Assembly: GCF_002101705.1 (NCBI RefSeq)
Contig: NZ_LQPC01000045.1
Location: 1-62,167 of the forward strand
From: Mycolicibacterium iranicum
Lineage (GTDB): Bacteria > Actinomycetota > Actinomycetes > Mycobacteriales > Mycobacteriaceae
Direction: 5' to 3'
Length of the DNA: 62,167 nt
Position numbers and translations under genes: made by a program. How positions within the stretch are numbered: the first letter of the stretch is position 1; every line of letters begins with the position of its first letter. Of this stretch, positions 52,201 to 59,385 are shown piece after piece. The notes under the pieces are model-generated. The model had not been told where the DNA came from and searched no databases. It saw nothing but the letters and a program-made list of their open reading frames with translations.

Positions 52201-52527
52201 CAGGTCGTTGTTGACGCGCTCGATGAGCAGGCCCCGATCGACGGCCTTGGGGGCCTGTTTGGGCACAGTGGACAGCAGCACGGTGCGGCCGGGCCGGTCC
52301 AGGCCCGCCGCGGCGCTGCACGGGATCGTGATGTCGAGATCGGTGGCGACGTAGCCGATGAGCGGGGCGTCGACGCTCTGAAGCACACCGTTCTGCGGCC
52401 AGTTCAGTTGCGCGGTGGTCTGGTTGACCGGGAGCAGCGGGGTGGCGACGGCCAGCACGGTACCGAGCAGCCCGGCGATGATCGCGATCAGGCGCGCGGT
52501 GCGGTGGTTCCTCGGCTGCTCGACCAC
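49300..52527 (-). CDS. embC: Arabinosyltransferase EmbC
   Basis: The Emb paralogue that extends the arabinan of lipoarabinomannan. 1075 residues; the N-terminal anchor is followed by PVNQTTAQLNWPQNG. The donor segment NTADDGYILTMARVSENAGYMANYYRWF has the catalytic Asp pair. The C-terminus ends with a DWFRDWGALQQL-type carbohydrate-binding module. The assignment to EmbC rests on order (aftA-embC-embA-embB) and on the N-terminal segment. GTG start, 4 bp after the aftA stop; the M. tuberculosis protein has a slightly longer N-terminus. Confidence 0.95.
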   Translation of the reverse strand: MVEQPRNHRTARLIAIIAGLLGTVLAVATPLLPVNQTTAQLNWPQNGVLQSVDAPLIGYVATDLDITIPCSAAAGLDRPGRTVLLSTVPKQAPKAVDRGLLIERVNNDLLVIVRNTPVVSAPLDQVLSPQCQELRFTAHADKVTGEFVGLQAEPDVNDQENPAQPREPLRGERGGYDFRPQIVGVFTDLSGRAPPGLEFSATIDTRYSSSPTVLKLLAMILGVAMTIVSLGALHVLDSADGRRHKRFLPPRWWSMSPLDGLVTAVLVWWHFVGANTADDGYILTMARVSENAGYMANYYRWFGTPEAPFGWYYDLLALWAHVSTTSVWMRLPTLLMALACWWVISREVIPRLGSSVKHSRAAAWTAAGLFLAFWLPLNNGLRPEPIIALGILLTWCSVERGVATSRLLPVAVAIIIGALTLFSGPTGIAAIGALLVAIGPLKTIVAAHTSRFGYLALLAPIAAAGTVTIFLIFRDQTLVGELQASSFKSAVGPSLAWFDEHVRYSRLFTTSPDGSVARRFAVLAVLLSLAVAVAMTLRKGRIPGTAAGPGLRIIGITVIAFLAMMFTPTKWTHHFGVFAGLAGSIGALAAVAISAAAMRSPRNRSVSTAAVLFVTALSFATVNGWWYVSNFGVPWSNAFPEWKFGFMTVLLGLSAVALLVAAWLHFSGRDKPPPPGTQPLWKRIAQSPLAIATWALVMFEVVSLTVAMVGQYPAWTVGRSNLQALTGKTCGMAEDVLVEQDVNAGLLSPARNVPVGEALGDVTAEGFSPNGIPSDVSPDPVSEEPGAGNFADSDSGVVTGSEAGTEGGTTSAAGVNGSRARLPYGLDPARTPVMGSWRSGTQQPAFLRSAWYQLPASWSEQDRSDSLLVVAAAGRFDPGEVVVQWAGPDGEPSGNLSFGDVGAAPAWRNLRAPLSSIPSDATQIRLVATDDDLSPDHWIAVTPPRIPELRTLQDVVGSTDPVLLDWLVGLAFPCQRPFNHRNGVVEVPKWRILPDRFGAEANSPVMDYLGGGPLGITELLLRAVTVPTYLKDDWFRDWGALQQLVPFYPDAEPARLDLGTAERSGLWSPAPLRLS

Positions 52528-52531
52528 GGGG

Positions 52532-54394
52532 CTAGATGGTAATTGGCTTGCGGATGGCCAGCACGAACGGTCCGACGGTGGACACGTCGAAGCGTGGATC
52601 GTCGAACAGCGCGTCGTCGAGGGCGACGTGGTATCGCCGCACGTTGGGCTGGTTGGGGTAGACGTCCTCGGCCAGGCGCAGCGTGTAGGTGTCGTTGGCG
52701 CCGCGACGCATCAGGAACACCGACGGCGGCTCCCACGGCATCGTGTCGAGCGCCTCGATGAACTGGTCGGCAGTGGTGAGCATCTGCCAACTCTCGATCG
52801 CGCCCGCGCGCTGGTCGAACTGCGCGAGCGGGTTGGCGTAGTGAGACGTCAGGCCCTGGAAGCCGTAGTACGGGTAGTAGGACAGGAAGCTGTAGTCGGC
52901 GGTCAGGACCACGGTCTCGTTGCGCGGCCGGCCGGTGATGTCCTGGATGCGGGCGTCGACCTCCCGGTAGTACTGCTCTGCCCCGGGTGGCCGCCGATCG
53001 GCTCGTTCGCCGTAGCCGTCGGTGTCGGTGTAGGCGACGACGATGTCGGGGCGCAGCACGTCGGGGATGTCCTGGGCGAAGGTGACGGCGCCTACCGAGC
53101 CGACCGCCGTGGCGACGGCGACGACGCGGCGCGCGTTGGGCTGGGTGACTCGGGCCGCGACCATGCGGGTGGCCTCGATGAAGCCGAACGCGCCCGCGGC
53201 GGCGAGCAGGATCGTCAGCGTGGGCTGCAGGCGGAACGACAGCAGCGTGGTGCCCACGAGTGTGGTCAGCATCGACAGCAGTGACCACGCGTAGACGGCG
53301 AGCACCGCGACGGCAAGCGCGCCTGCTCTTGTCGAGCTGCGCGCGCGGACCACCAGCCAGATCGTGCCGAGCATGCACAGCGCGCCCAGCAGGGTGAAGT
53401 CCATCATCGGGAAGGACAGTTCAGCGCCGTCTTTGGGGAGGTAGTGCTGTGCGGTGCCGGATTCGGCCGGGGTTCCGCGCGCCGCCGCGAGCAGGTACGG
53501 GGCCCAGGTGATGAGCATGATCAGCCCGGAGATGACGGCGATGACGGCCAGCCGCAGCAGCGGGTCCCAGTGCCGGCGGGCCGCGGCCAGCAGCACCGCC
53601 ATGATTGCGAGGGTGAATGCGGCGTAGGCGAAGAGCAGTGTGTAGAACAGGCCCGCGATGCCGAGGAAGATGCCGGTGCCGATGACGGCGGCCCACCCGC
53701 CGGCGCGGGTGCGTCCGCCCAGCCCTGACCACGCGAGCACGAACACGGGCGGGAGCAGCACGGCGATGATGGCCGCGTACGGCTCGGCGGGGGAGTATGC
53801 CAGTGCCGCCGCCGCGGTGGTCGAGGCGACGACGAGCGCGTACTCGAAGCGAATCATGCTCGCCCACAGCACGAATGCGAGCGCGACGGCGATCGTGATC
53901 GAGATGATCGACCACGGTTTGAACATCTCCCAGGCGGGTGTGCCGGTGAGCGCCGAGAGCCGGCCGCCGATCCAGAACCAGCCGGCGGGGTAGAACGGCG
54001 GCAGGCCGATGTAGGTCATGTCGTGCAGGCCGGGCTGGTCGGCGAGGCGGGTCAGGTATTCGGTGCGGAATTGCTGATCGACCGAGATGCCGAACAGGTA
54101 GAGCCTGGTGGCGCCCAGGGGCATCGCGAGCGTGACGACCGAGAACGCGGACAGGAACAGCACCGCGGCGATGCGGGCGATCAGTTGCCTGCCCCTGCGC
54201 CAGACGATGCCGCTCGCGAGAAGCCCGATGAGGCTGACCACCTGGCCGACGGTGGTCAGGGCGTGCAGTTGATTGGACGAGTTGTACGCCGGCCAGTCGA
54301 CGCGGGCGATGGCGAACAAGCTGACGACCGCGACGAAGGCGGCGACGGCCGTGGCGGCGACCATCTGGCCTGTAACGGCCAGCGCTGTGCGCAT
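52532..54394 (-). CDS. aftA: Galactan arabinofuranosyltransferase AftA
   Basis: A GT-C membrane enzyme that adds the first arabinofuranose residues to galactan from decaprenylphosphoryl-arabinose. 620 residues, near the 643 of M. tuberculosis, with about 11-13 transmembrane segments in the first 430 residues. A periplasmic C-terminal domain (from about TQPNARRVVAVATAVG) follows. A first-loop acidic region (RVDWPAYNSSNQLHA) lies where the family has its donor-site residues. The ATG overlaps the dprE2 stop (ATGA), and embC starts 4 bp after it, placing it centrally in the arabinan operon. Confidence 0.94.
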   Translation of the reverse strand: MRTALAVTGQMVAATAVAAFVAVVSLFAIARVDWPAYNSSNQLHALTTVGQVVSLIGLLASGIVWRRGRQLIARIAAVLFLSAFSVVTLAMPLGATRLYLFGISVDQQFRTEYLTRLADQPGLHDMTYIGLPPFYPAGWFWIGGRLSALTGTPAWEMFKPWSIISITIAVALAFVLWASMIRFEYALVVASTTAAAALAYSPAEPYAAIIAVLLPPVFVLAWSGLGGRTRAGGWAAVIGTGIFLGIAGLFYTLLFAYAAFTLAIMAVLLAAARRHWDPLLRLAVIAVISGLIMLITWAPYLLAAARGTPAESGTAQHYLPKDGAELSFPMMDFTLLGALCMLGTIWLVVRARSSTRAGALAVAVLAVYAWSLLSMLTTLVGTTLLSFRLQPTLTILLAAAGAFGFIEATRMVAARVTQPNARRVVAVATAVGSVGAVTFAQDIPDVLRPDIVVAYTDTDGYGERADRRPPGAEQYYREVDARIQDITGRPRNETVVLTADYSFLSYYPYYGFQGLTSHYANPLAQFDQRAGAIESWQMLTTADQFIEALDTMPWEPPSVFLMRRGANDTYTLRLAEDVYPNQPNVRRYHVALDDALFDDPRFDVSTVGPFVLAIRKPITI

Positions 54395-55176
54395 CAGATA
54401 GGCAGCTTGCGGAAGATCGGGCGCGGGATGTGGCGCAGCACCATCATTACGAACCGGAACGGTCCGGGGGCCCAGATCAGCTCCTTGCCCTTGTTCGACG
54501 CCGTCACCGCGAGTTCGGCGACGTCTTCCTTGTCGACGGTGAACGGGGCTTCCTTGGCGCCGGTGGACTTCCAGTGCTCGATCGTCGTCGTCGTGCGCAC
54601 CTGACCGGGCCGGATGACGAGAACGCGAACACCGAACTCCCGCAACGCTTCTCCGAGGCCGAGGTAGAAGCCGTCGAGGCCGGCCTTGGTGGAGCCGTAG
54701 ACGAAGTTCGACCGGCGCACGCGCTCGCCTGCTGCCGAACTCATCGCGATGATGCGGCCGGAGCCCTGCGCGCGCATCTTCTCGCCGAGCAGCACACCGA
54801 CGGAAACCGCTGCGGTGTAGTTGATCCCGGCGATCTGCACGGCCTTGCGCTGATCCTGCCAGAGTTCCTCGGCGTTGCCGAGCAGGCCGAACGCGACGAC
54901 GGCGACATCCACGTCCCCATCGTGGAAAGCCGCGTCGATGACTGCCGGATGGCTGTCGGTGTCGAGGGCGTCGAAGTCGATCCAGTCGACGGCCTTGGCG
55001 CCTGCGGCGTGCAACTGCGCGATGGCGGCGTCCTTGCGGGGGTGGTTCGGCAGATCAGCGAGGATCACGCGGGCGCGGGCGTTGCGCAGGTAGCGCTCGG
55101 CGATCGCAAGGGCGATCTCGGAGGTGCCGCCGAAGAGAAGGATCGTCTGGGGATTGCCGGTCGCATCGAAAACCAT
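54394..55176 (-). CDS. dprE2: Decaprenylphosphoryl-2-keto-ribose reductase DprE2
   Basis: A short-chain dehydrogenase that reduces the 2-keto intermediate made by DprE1 to decaprenylphosphoryl-D-arabinose using NADH/NADPH. 260 residues; the nucleotide-binding LFGGTSEIALAIAERYL is at about 13-29 (a Gly-rich variant of TGxxxGIG), MSSAAGERVRRSNFVYGSTKAG at about 144-165 carries the Ser and Tyr-x-x-x-Lys catalytic residues, and a C-terminal hydrophobic stretch may contact the membrane. It starts 1 bp after the dprE1 stop and overlaps aftA. Confidence 0.95.
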   Translation of the reverse strand: MVFDATGNPQTILLFGGTSEIALAIAERYLRNARARVILADLPNHPRKDAAIAQLHAAGAKAVDWIDFDALDTDSHPAVIDAAFHDGDVDVAVVAFGLLGNAEELWQDQRKAVQIAGINYTAAVSVGVLLGEKMRAQGSGRIIAMSSAAGERVRRSNFVYGSTKAGLDGFYLGLGEALREFGVRVLVIRPGQVRTTTTIEHWKSTGAKEAPFTVDKEDVAELAVTASNKGKELIWAPGPFRFVMMVLRHIPRPIFRKLPI

Positions 55177-56565
55177 CTAGAGGAGCTCCAGTCGTCGGGC
55201 CATGTCGGAGGCGAAGACGCCGTCGGGATCCACCTTGCGGCGCAAAGCGATCCACTCGTCGATGCGGGGATACATGGCGTGGAAGGTCTCGGCGGTGGTG
55301 CGGGAATCCTTGGCGGTGTAGAGGCGGCCACCGAATTCGAGGACCCGCTTGTCGAGGCCGTTGAGAAACTCGTTGAGCCCGGCGGTGATGGGGAAGTCGA
55401 CGCAGACGTTCCACCCGGGGATCGGGAAGCTCAGCGGTGCTTCATTTCCCGGTCCGAAGAGTTTGAACACGTTGAGGAACGAATAGAAGCCGGAGCGCTG
55501 GATGTCGACGATGATCGCTTTGAATTCCTCGACGGCGCTGGTGGGTACCACGAACTGGTATTGAGTGAACCCGGCGGACCCGTAGGCGCGGTTCCACTCT
55601 CCGAACATGTCGAGCGGGTGATAGAACTGCGTCAGGTTCTGCACCTTGCCGCGGTAGGTGCCCGACTTGCGGTACCACAGCTCGCCGATCGGCCCGAAGG
55701 TGTACTTGTTGGCCAGTCCGTTGGGGAACACGTCGGGGAACGTGAGCAGTTGCGGCGCATCGAATTTCAGCGGATTCTTCTGCAGCTTCTTGGGTAGCTG
55801 GTCGATCGTGGCGAGCGATCCGCGGGAGATGGCTGCGCGGCCGAGCTTCGGCGGCGGGCTGATGGCGTCGAACCACGCGCTGGAGTATGTGTAGTTGTCC
55901 TCGGTGCCGTCGCTGTGGAAGGCGATGGTCTCATCGAGGCTCGCGGTGACGTCGCCGTCGGCGATGAAATATGCCGTCTCGGTGGGCGTCATCTCGATGG
56001 TGGCCCGCAGGATGATGCCGGTGAGCCCGTTGCCGCCGACGGTGGCCCAGAACAGGTCGCGGTCGGGTCCCTCGGGGGTGATGGTGCGGATCTCGCCGTT
56101 GGCGGTGAGCAGGTCCATGGAGCGCACGTGGTTGCCGAAGCTTCCGGCGCTGTGATGGTTCTTGCCGTGGATGTCGCACGCGATCGCGCCGCCGATGGTG
56201 ACCTGACGGGTGCCGGGAAGGACCGGGACCCAGAGGCCCAGCGGCAGGGCAGCGCGCATCAGCTGGTCGAGGTTCACGCCGCCGTCCACGTCGACGAGGT
56301 GACTGTCGGCGTCCATCGAGTGGATGCGGTTGCACGCATTCATGTCGATGACGAGGCCGCCGCCGTTCTGGGCGTTGTCACCGTAGGAGCGGCCCAGGCC
56401 GCGGGCAAGAACGCCCCTGCCTCCGCGTCCTTCTTCGGCGGCCCGCGCGACGGCCTCGGCGATCACCTCGGGGTCCGGTGTCGACAGCACCTGCGCGACG
56501 GACGGAGCGGTGCGGCCCCAGCCGGTCAGCCGCTTCGCGGTGGTCGGAAACTCGGTGCTCAACAT
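55177..56565 (-). CDS. dprE1: Decaprenylphosphoryl-ribose 2-oxidase DprE1
   Basis: An FAD enzyme that oxidises C2 of decaprenylphosphoryl-ribose, the first half of the epimerisation to the arabinose donor. With the ATG at 56565 it has 462 residues; the N-terminal signature TAKRLTGWGRTAP matches family proteins in spacing. FAD-binding ARGLGRSYGDNAQNGGG is at about 54-70. The Cys of GWNVCVDFP falls at about 387, the residue modified by benzothiazinones in M. tuberculosis, so sensitivity is expected. A GTG at 56589 overlaps the GtrA gene stop and would add eight residues. It is operonic with dprE2. Confidence 0.96.
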   Translation of the reverse strand: MLSTEFPTTAKRLTGWGRTAPSVAQVLSTPDPEVIAEAVARAAEEGRGGRGVLARGLGRSYGDNAQNGGGLVIDMNACNRIHSMDADSHLVDVDGGVNLDQLMRAALPLGLWVPVLPGTRQVTIGGAIACDIHGKNHHSAGSFGNHVRSMDLLTANGEIRTITPEGPDRDLFWATVGGNGLTGIILRATIEMTPTETAYFIADGDVTASLDETIAFHSDGTEDNYTYSSAWFDAISPPPKLGRAAISRGSLATIDQLPKKLQKNPLKFDAPQLLTFPDVFPNGLANKYTFGPIGELWYRKSGTYRGKVQNLTQFYHPLDMFGEWNRAYGSAGFTQYQFVVPTSAVEEFKAIIVDIQRSGFYSFLNVFKLFGPGNEAPLSFPIPGWNVCVDFPITAGLNEFLNGLDKRVLEFGGRLYTAKDSRTTAETFHAMYPRIDEWIALRRKVDPDGVFASDMARRLELL

Positions 56566-56585
56566 CGTCACAGAGGGTACCGGGT

Positions 56586-56999
56586 TCACCGCAACCGGAA
56601 GATCACCGCGCGTTGGACGATGAAGTTGATGACCGTCGCGGTGCCCTGGGCGATGACGAATGCGACGACGACGCCGGTCGCGGAGTAGTCGAACGCGCGC
56701 AGGAGCAGGTGGTTGAGGCCGACCTGGACGACGAACGTGGTGATGTAGAGCGCCCAGACGGCGACCAGTCGTCGGGTGCTGGGCGGCGCCTGGAAGGTCC
56801 AGCGACGGTTGAGTAGGTAGGCCGTGGTCGTCCCGGCGATCCAGCCGAGGATCTTGGCGACGTCGGGCTGCAGGTCGGCGACCTTGTAGAGCAGCACGTA
56901 GAGGCCGAAGTCCACGACCGCAGACAGGCCACCGGTCACGACGAAGCGCCAGATCTGCGTCTTCAGGCTCAGCTGCGGTGACATCGGGGGCTCGGCCAC
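56586..56999 (-). CDS. GtrA-family small membrane protein (Rv3789 type)
   Basis: A 137-residue protein with four transmembrane helices (about 17-37, 42-62, 78-98, 107-127) and the GtrA signature RFVVTGGLSAVVDFGLYVLL and NRRWTF. In M. tuberculosis Rv3789 has been linked to decaprenylphosphoryl-arabinose flipping or to anchoring AftA. It is the first gene of the arabinan operon here. Start GTG at 56999 or ATG at 56984. The stop lies 20 bp from the dprE1 ATG or overlaps its alternative GTG. Confidence 0.92.
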   Translation of the reverse strand: MAEPPMSPQLSLKTQIWRFVVTGGLSAVVDFGLYVLLYKVADLQPDVAKILGWIAGTTTAYLLNRRWTFQAPPSTRRLVAVWALYITTFVVQVGLNHLLLRAFDYSATGVVVAFVIAQGTATVINFIVQRAVIFRLR

Positions 57000-57027
57000 C
57001 CGCGCAGCTTACTGTGACGATCCACGT

Positions 57028-58749
57028 TCAGAACGGTGGTGGATCGTTGCCGTATTCGCGGGGGTCGGTGGTGAAGTCGTAATCGGGTGGAGGGACTTCG
57101 CCGTTGTCCAGGGCGTTGTGGGTGAGGCGTTCGGTGCGGTTGCGCAGTCGTTGCGCGGCGATGTAGGCGGCGCGTGTCTGTGCTCGGGGGCGTGTGCGCC
57201 GGGGCATCATGTCGTTCTTGTGCGCGCTGTCGGGGACCTGGGGTGGATCGCCGCTCCAGAGGGTGGCGGTGGGCAGGCACAGCATCGGAAAGAGCAGTCT
57301 GCTGCCCGGGTGGGTGGTGTAGGTGTGGCCGCTGGGCGCAGTCCAGACGATGGTGCCGTCGGGGTGTTGGCGGTCGCGCCAGCCGTTGGGCCCGCCCCAG
57401 TAGGTTTTCAGGAGATGATGAAAACGGCACAGGCACTTCAGGTTTGAGGCGTGCGTCGGACCGACGGGGTGCGCGACGGTGTGGTCGATGTCGGCTTCGG
57501 TGGCGGGTTTGTCGCACCCGGGGAAGCGGCAGGTCAGATCGCGGCAGCGCACGAAAGCGGCCAGGGCCCGCGAGGGGAAACGGCCGCATTCTGGCCCGGC
57601 CTGTCCGGGGTGGACCAGGGCGCGCACTGTGCTGCCGCGCTCGAGCATCGCCGCGAACAGGGTTGCCGGCATGAATCCCGAACCGAACAGATAGCCGGCA
57701 CGGCTGCGGGCCACCGTGGTTGACGCGCCCCTTGAGGAGCGCGCTGCGGCCGCCTGCTCGTCGGTAGCGGGCTCAGCTTCGGTCGCGTCCTCAGCCACGT
57801 CCTCCGACGACGCCTCCTCCGACGACGCCTCCTCCGACGGCGCTTGCGGCGGGGCCTCCGACGGCGCGTCAGGCTGCGGCTCCGCGGCCGCCACCTCCTC
57901 GGTGGCGGGTGCGGGTTTGCCGGTGCGGGTTGTCTGGTCGGTGATGGCGAAGACGGTGATATCGCGTAGGGGTCGGGGGTTGGCTGCGGCGTGGCAGTCG
58001 GAGGTACCGCAGAGGCACGCCAGCGTGGTGATGCCGTGCATCAGGGCGCTGAAGGCGTCTGTGCGGCGTTCGTCGAGGGTGCGGGGGTCGGCGTCGCAGA
58101 CGCTGTAGGCCATCGCGGTGACGGTGCGCTGCCCGGCAGCGGTGTCGCCGGCGAACAGCCGGGCGAAGATGGTGCTGTATCCAGGAGCATCGCCGGGTTG
58201 ACCGAATTCCACGGTGCGGTCGAGGCTGTCAGGTCGGGATCGGTGCACGCCGTCGGGGTCGTGGCGCTCGACGATGCTGTCGATGGCGGCGTCGGTCTTC
58301 TTGACCGACAGCGGTCCCCAACCGAGGATCTCGGCGGCCAGATCGGCATCGACGGCGGCGATCAGGTCGGTGTCGAGCAGGAAGGCGGTGCGGTTGACGA
58401 TGGCCCGCACCAGAAGGTCGCTGATCAGTCCAGCCAGAAACAGCGCCCCCACTTTGGGGAGGCGCTCGCGCAGCACGACGGCGCGGTAGGCCTGGTGCAA
58501 AGCCAGGCCGGCGGTGATGTGGTGAGCGGCGGCCAGCTCGGCGGTCACCGCGGCGTCAGGGTCGACCCACCAGGTGAGGCGGTCCTCCGGAGCCAGTGCG
58601 GTGCGGCGCAGGAAGTGTTCTGCCATCACGGCGAGTTTGCGGGCGCAGGCGGCGTTCTCGGCACGTGCGGTGGCGGTGGCGGCGTCGATGAGTTCAGCAG
58701 CTGTCAGCCCGGCCAACTGGCCAGGCTCCGGCACCGATCCATCGAACAT
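57028..58749 (-). CDS. DUF222/HNH endonuclease-like protein, 13E12 repeat family
   Basis: This 573-residue protein of the mycobacterial 13E12 family has an N-terminal DUF222 helical region (about 1-260), a low-complexity insert with repeated Ser-Ser-Glu-Glu-Ala and Glu/Asp (about 295-335) and an HNH-like domain at about 415-470 (CRFPGCDKPATEADIDHTVAHPVGPTHASNLKCLCRFHH). Family members are often mobile or repeated in the genome and some are induced by DNA damage. The start ATG (MFDGSVPEPG) lies within a perfect SOS box, which supports both the start and regulation by LexA. It is not part of the arabinan operon by function, though on the same strand 28 bp upstream of GtrA. Confidence 0.93.
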   Translation of the reverse strand: MFDGSVPEPGQLAGLTAAELIDAATATARAENAACARKLAVMAEHFLRRTALAPEDRLTWWVDPDAAVTAELAAAHHITAGLALHQAYRAVVLRERLPKVGALFLAGLISDLLVRAIVNRTAFLLDTDLIAAVDADLAAEILGWGPLSVKKTDAAIDSIVERHDPDGVHRSRPDSLDRTVEFGQPGDAPGYSTIFARLFAGDTAAGQRTVTAMAYSVCDADPRTLDERRTDAFSALMHGITTLACLCGTSDCHAAANPRPLRDITVFAITDQTTRTGKPAPATEEVAAAEPQPDAPSEAPPQAPSEEASSEEASSEDVAEDATEAEPATDEQAAAARSSRGASTTVARSRAGYLFGSGFMPATLFAAMLERGSTVRALVHPGQAGPECGRFPSRALAAFVRCRDLTCRFPGCDKPATEADIDHTVAHPVGPTHASNLKCLCRFHHLLKTYWGGPNGWRDRQHPDGTIVWTAPSGHTYTTHPGSRLLFPMLCLPTATLWSGDPPQVPDSAHKNDMMPRRTRPRAQTRAAYIAAQRLRNRTERLTHNALDNGEVPPPDYDFTTDPREYGNDPPPF

Positions 58750-58757
58750 ACGTTCGA
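58742..58757 (-). promoter_or_regulatory. LexA (SOS) box overlapping the HNH gene start codon
   Basis: TCGAACATACGTTCGA is a perfect match to the mycobacterial LexA consensus TCGAAC-N4-GTTCGA, and its 12 defined bases are fully palindromic. The start codon of the HNH gene (58749-58747) falls inside it, so LexA bound here would block initiation of transcription or sit at the start of the transcript. Several 13E12 genes are known members of the SOS regulon. Confidence 0.9.
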
Positions 58758-58801
58758 TTATGCCGGGCTATCCACCGGCGAGCTTCTTGTCTGTCGCGGC
58801 C

Positions 58802-58840
58802 TGTGGATAACCACCGACAAGGTCGCCAGCCTGTGGATAA
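58802..58840 (+). promoter_or_regulatory. Two DnaA-box-like nonamers, 30 bp apart
   Basis: TGTGGATAA occurs at 58802-58810 and again at 58832-58840, within identical CCTGTGGATAACC contexts. Both are the exact complement of the classical DnaA box TTATCCACA. They lie upstream of the SOS-controlled HNH gene. Two boxes alone do not make an origin; a DnaA-titration or control role, or chance from repeated protein-family upstream sequence, are all possible. Confidence 0.45.
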
Positions 58841-58883
58841 CCTTCGACTGCGAAGAGTCAGCGCGCTATTCACCGCGGACCTG

Positions 58884-59354
58884 TTACGCGCGCACCAGCC
58901 TGATCACCGGAATGGTCCGGTGTGACGCTCTGATCTCGTAGTCGCGATAACCGGCGTACACGTCGACGGCTTTGTCCCACGCCTTCGCACGCTCGGCGGG
59001 ATCGGCAATTTCAGCGGCCGTGTATGTGCCCGAACGCTTTCCAGCAAGTACCTCAACCGTCGGGTTGGCGACGAGATTCCGGTACCACGCAGGGTGTCCC
59101 GGCCGCCCGTAGTTCGACGCGATCACGATCAGGGAATCGCCATCGGTTGCGTACAGCAGCGGAAGCTGCCGAGGCTGTCCGGTCTTGGCCCCGATGGTAG
59201 TCAACAGCATCACCGGGATGGGATAGACGCTGCTGACCCGCCCGCCGCTCAATCGCAACAGCGGCGGATCGATCCGAGGCGCGACGCGCGTGACGAACCA
59301 CAGGCCGGCCGAACTCCGGCCGAAACGCTCCAACGACCTCTCGTAGAGGTTCAT
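58884..59354 (-). CDS. Deazaflavin (F420)-dependent nitroreductase-family protein (Ddn type)
   Basis: A 156-residue split-barrel protein of the DUF385/Ddn family, widely multiplied in mycobacteria. Signature: PVMLLTTIGAKTGQPRQLPLLYATDGDSLIVIASNYGRPGHPAWYRNLVANPTVEV, which holds the F420 phosphate-binding and substrate regions. It may reduce quinones or activate nitro-compounds using F420H2. The ATG at 59354 (MNLYERSLERFGRSS) fits the family; the longer frame upstream would read through the gap into the MocR gene. Convergent or tandem role with the neighbours is unclear. Confidence 0.9.
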   Translation of the reverse strand: MNLYERSLERFGRSSAGLWFVTRVAPRIDPPLLRLSGGRVSSVYPIPVMLLTTIGAKTGQPRQLPLLYATDGDSLIVIASNYGRPGHPAWYRNLVANPTVEVLAGKRSGTYTAAEIADPAERAKAWDKAVDVYAGYRDYEIRASHRTIPVIRLVRA

Positions 59355-59385
59355 CGGTCGGCGGTCACCGGTCACAGGTATGAAG

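Noticed and set aside
58750..58883. Possible replication origin because of two DnaA boxes
   Set aside because: Only two boxes, no dnaA/dnaN nearby and no AT-rich unwinding stretch; kept only as a regulatory curiosity.
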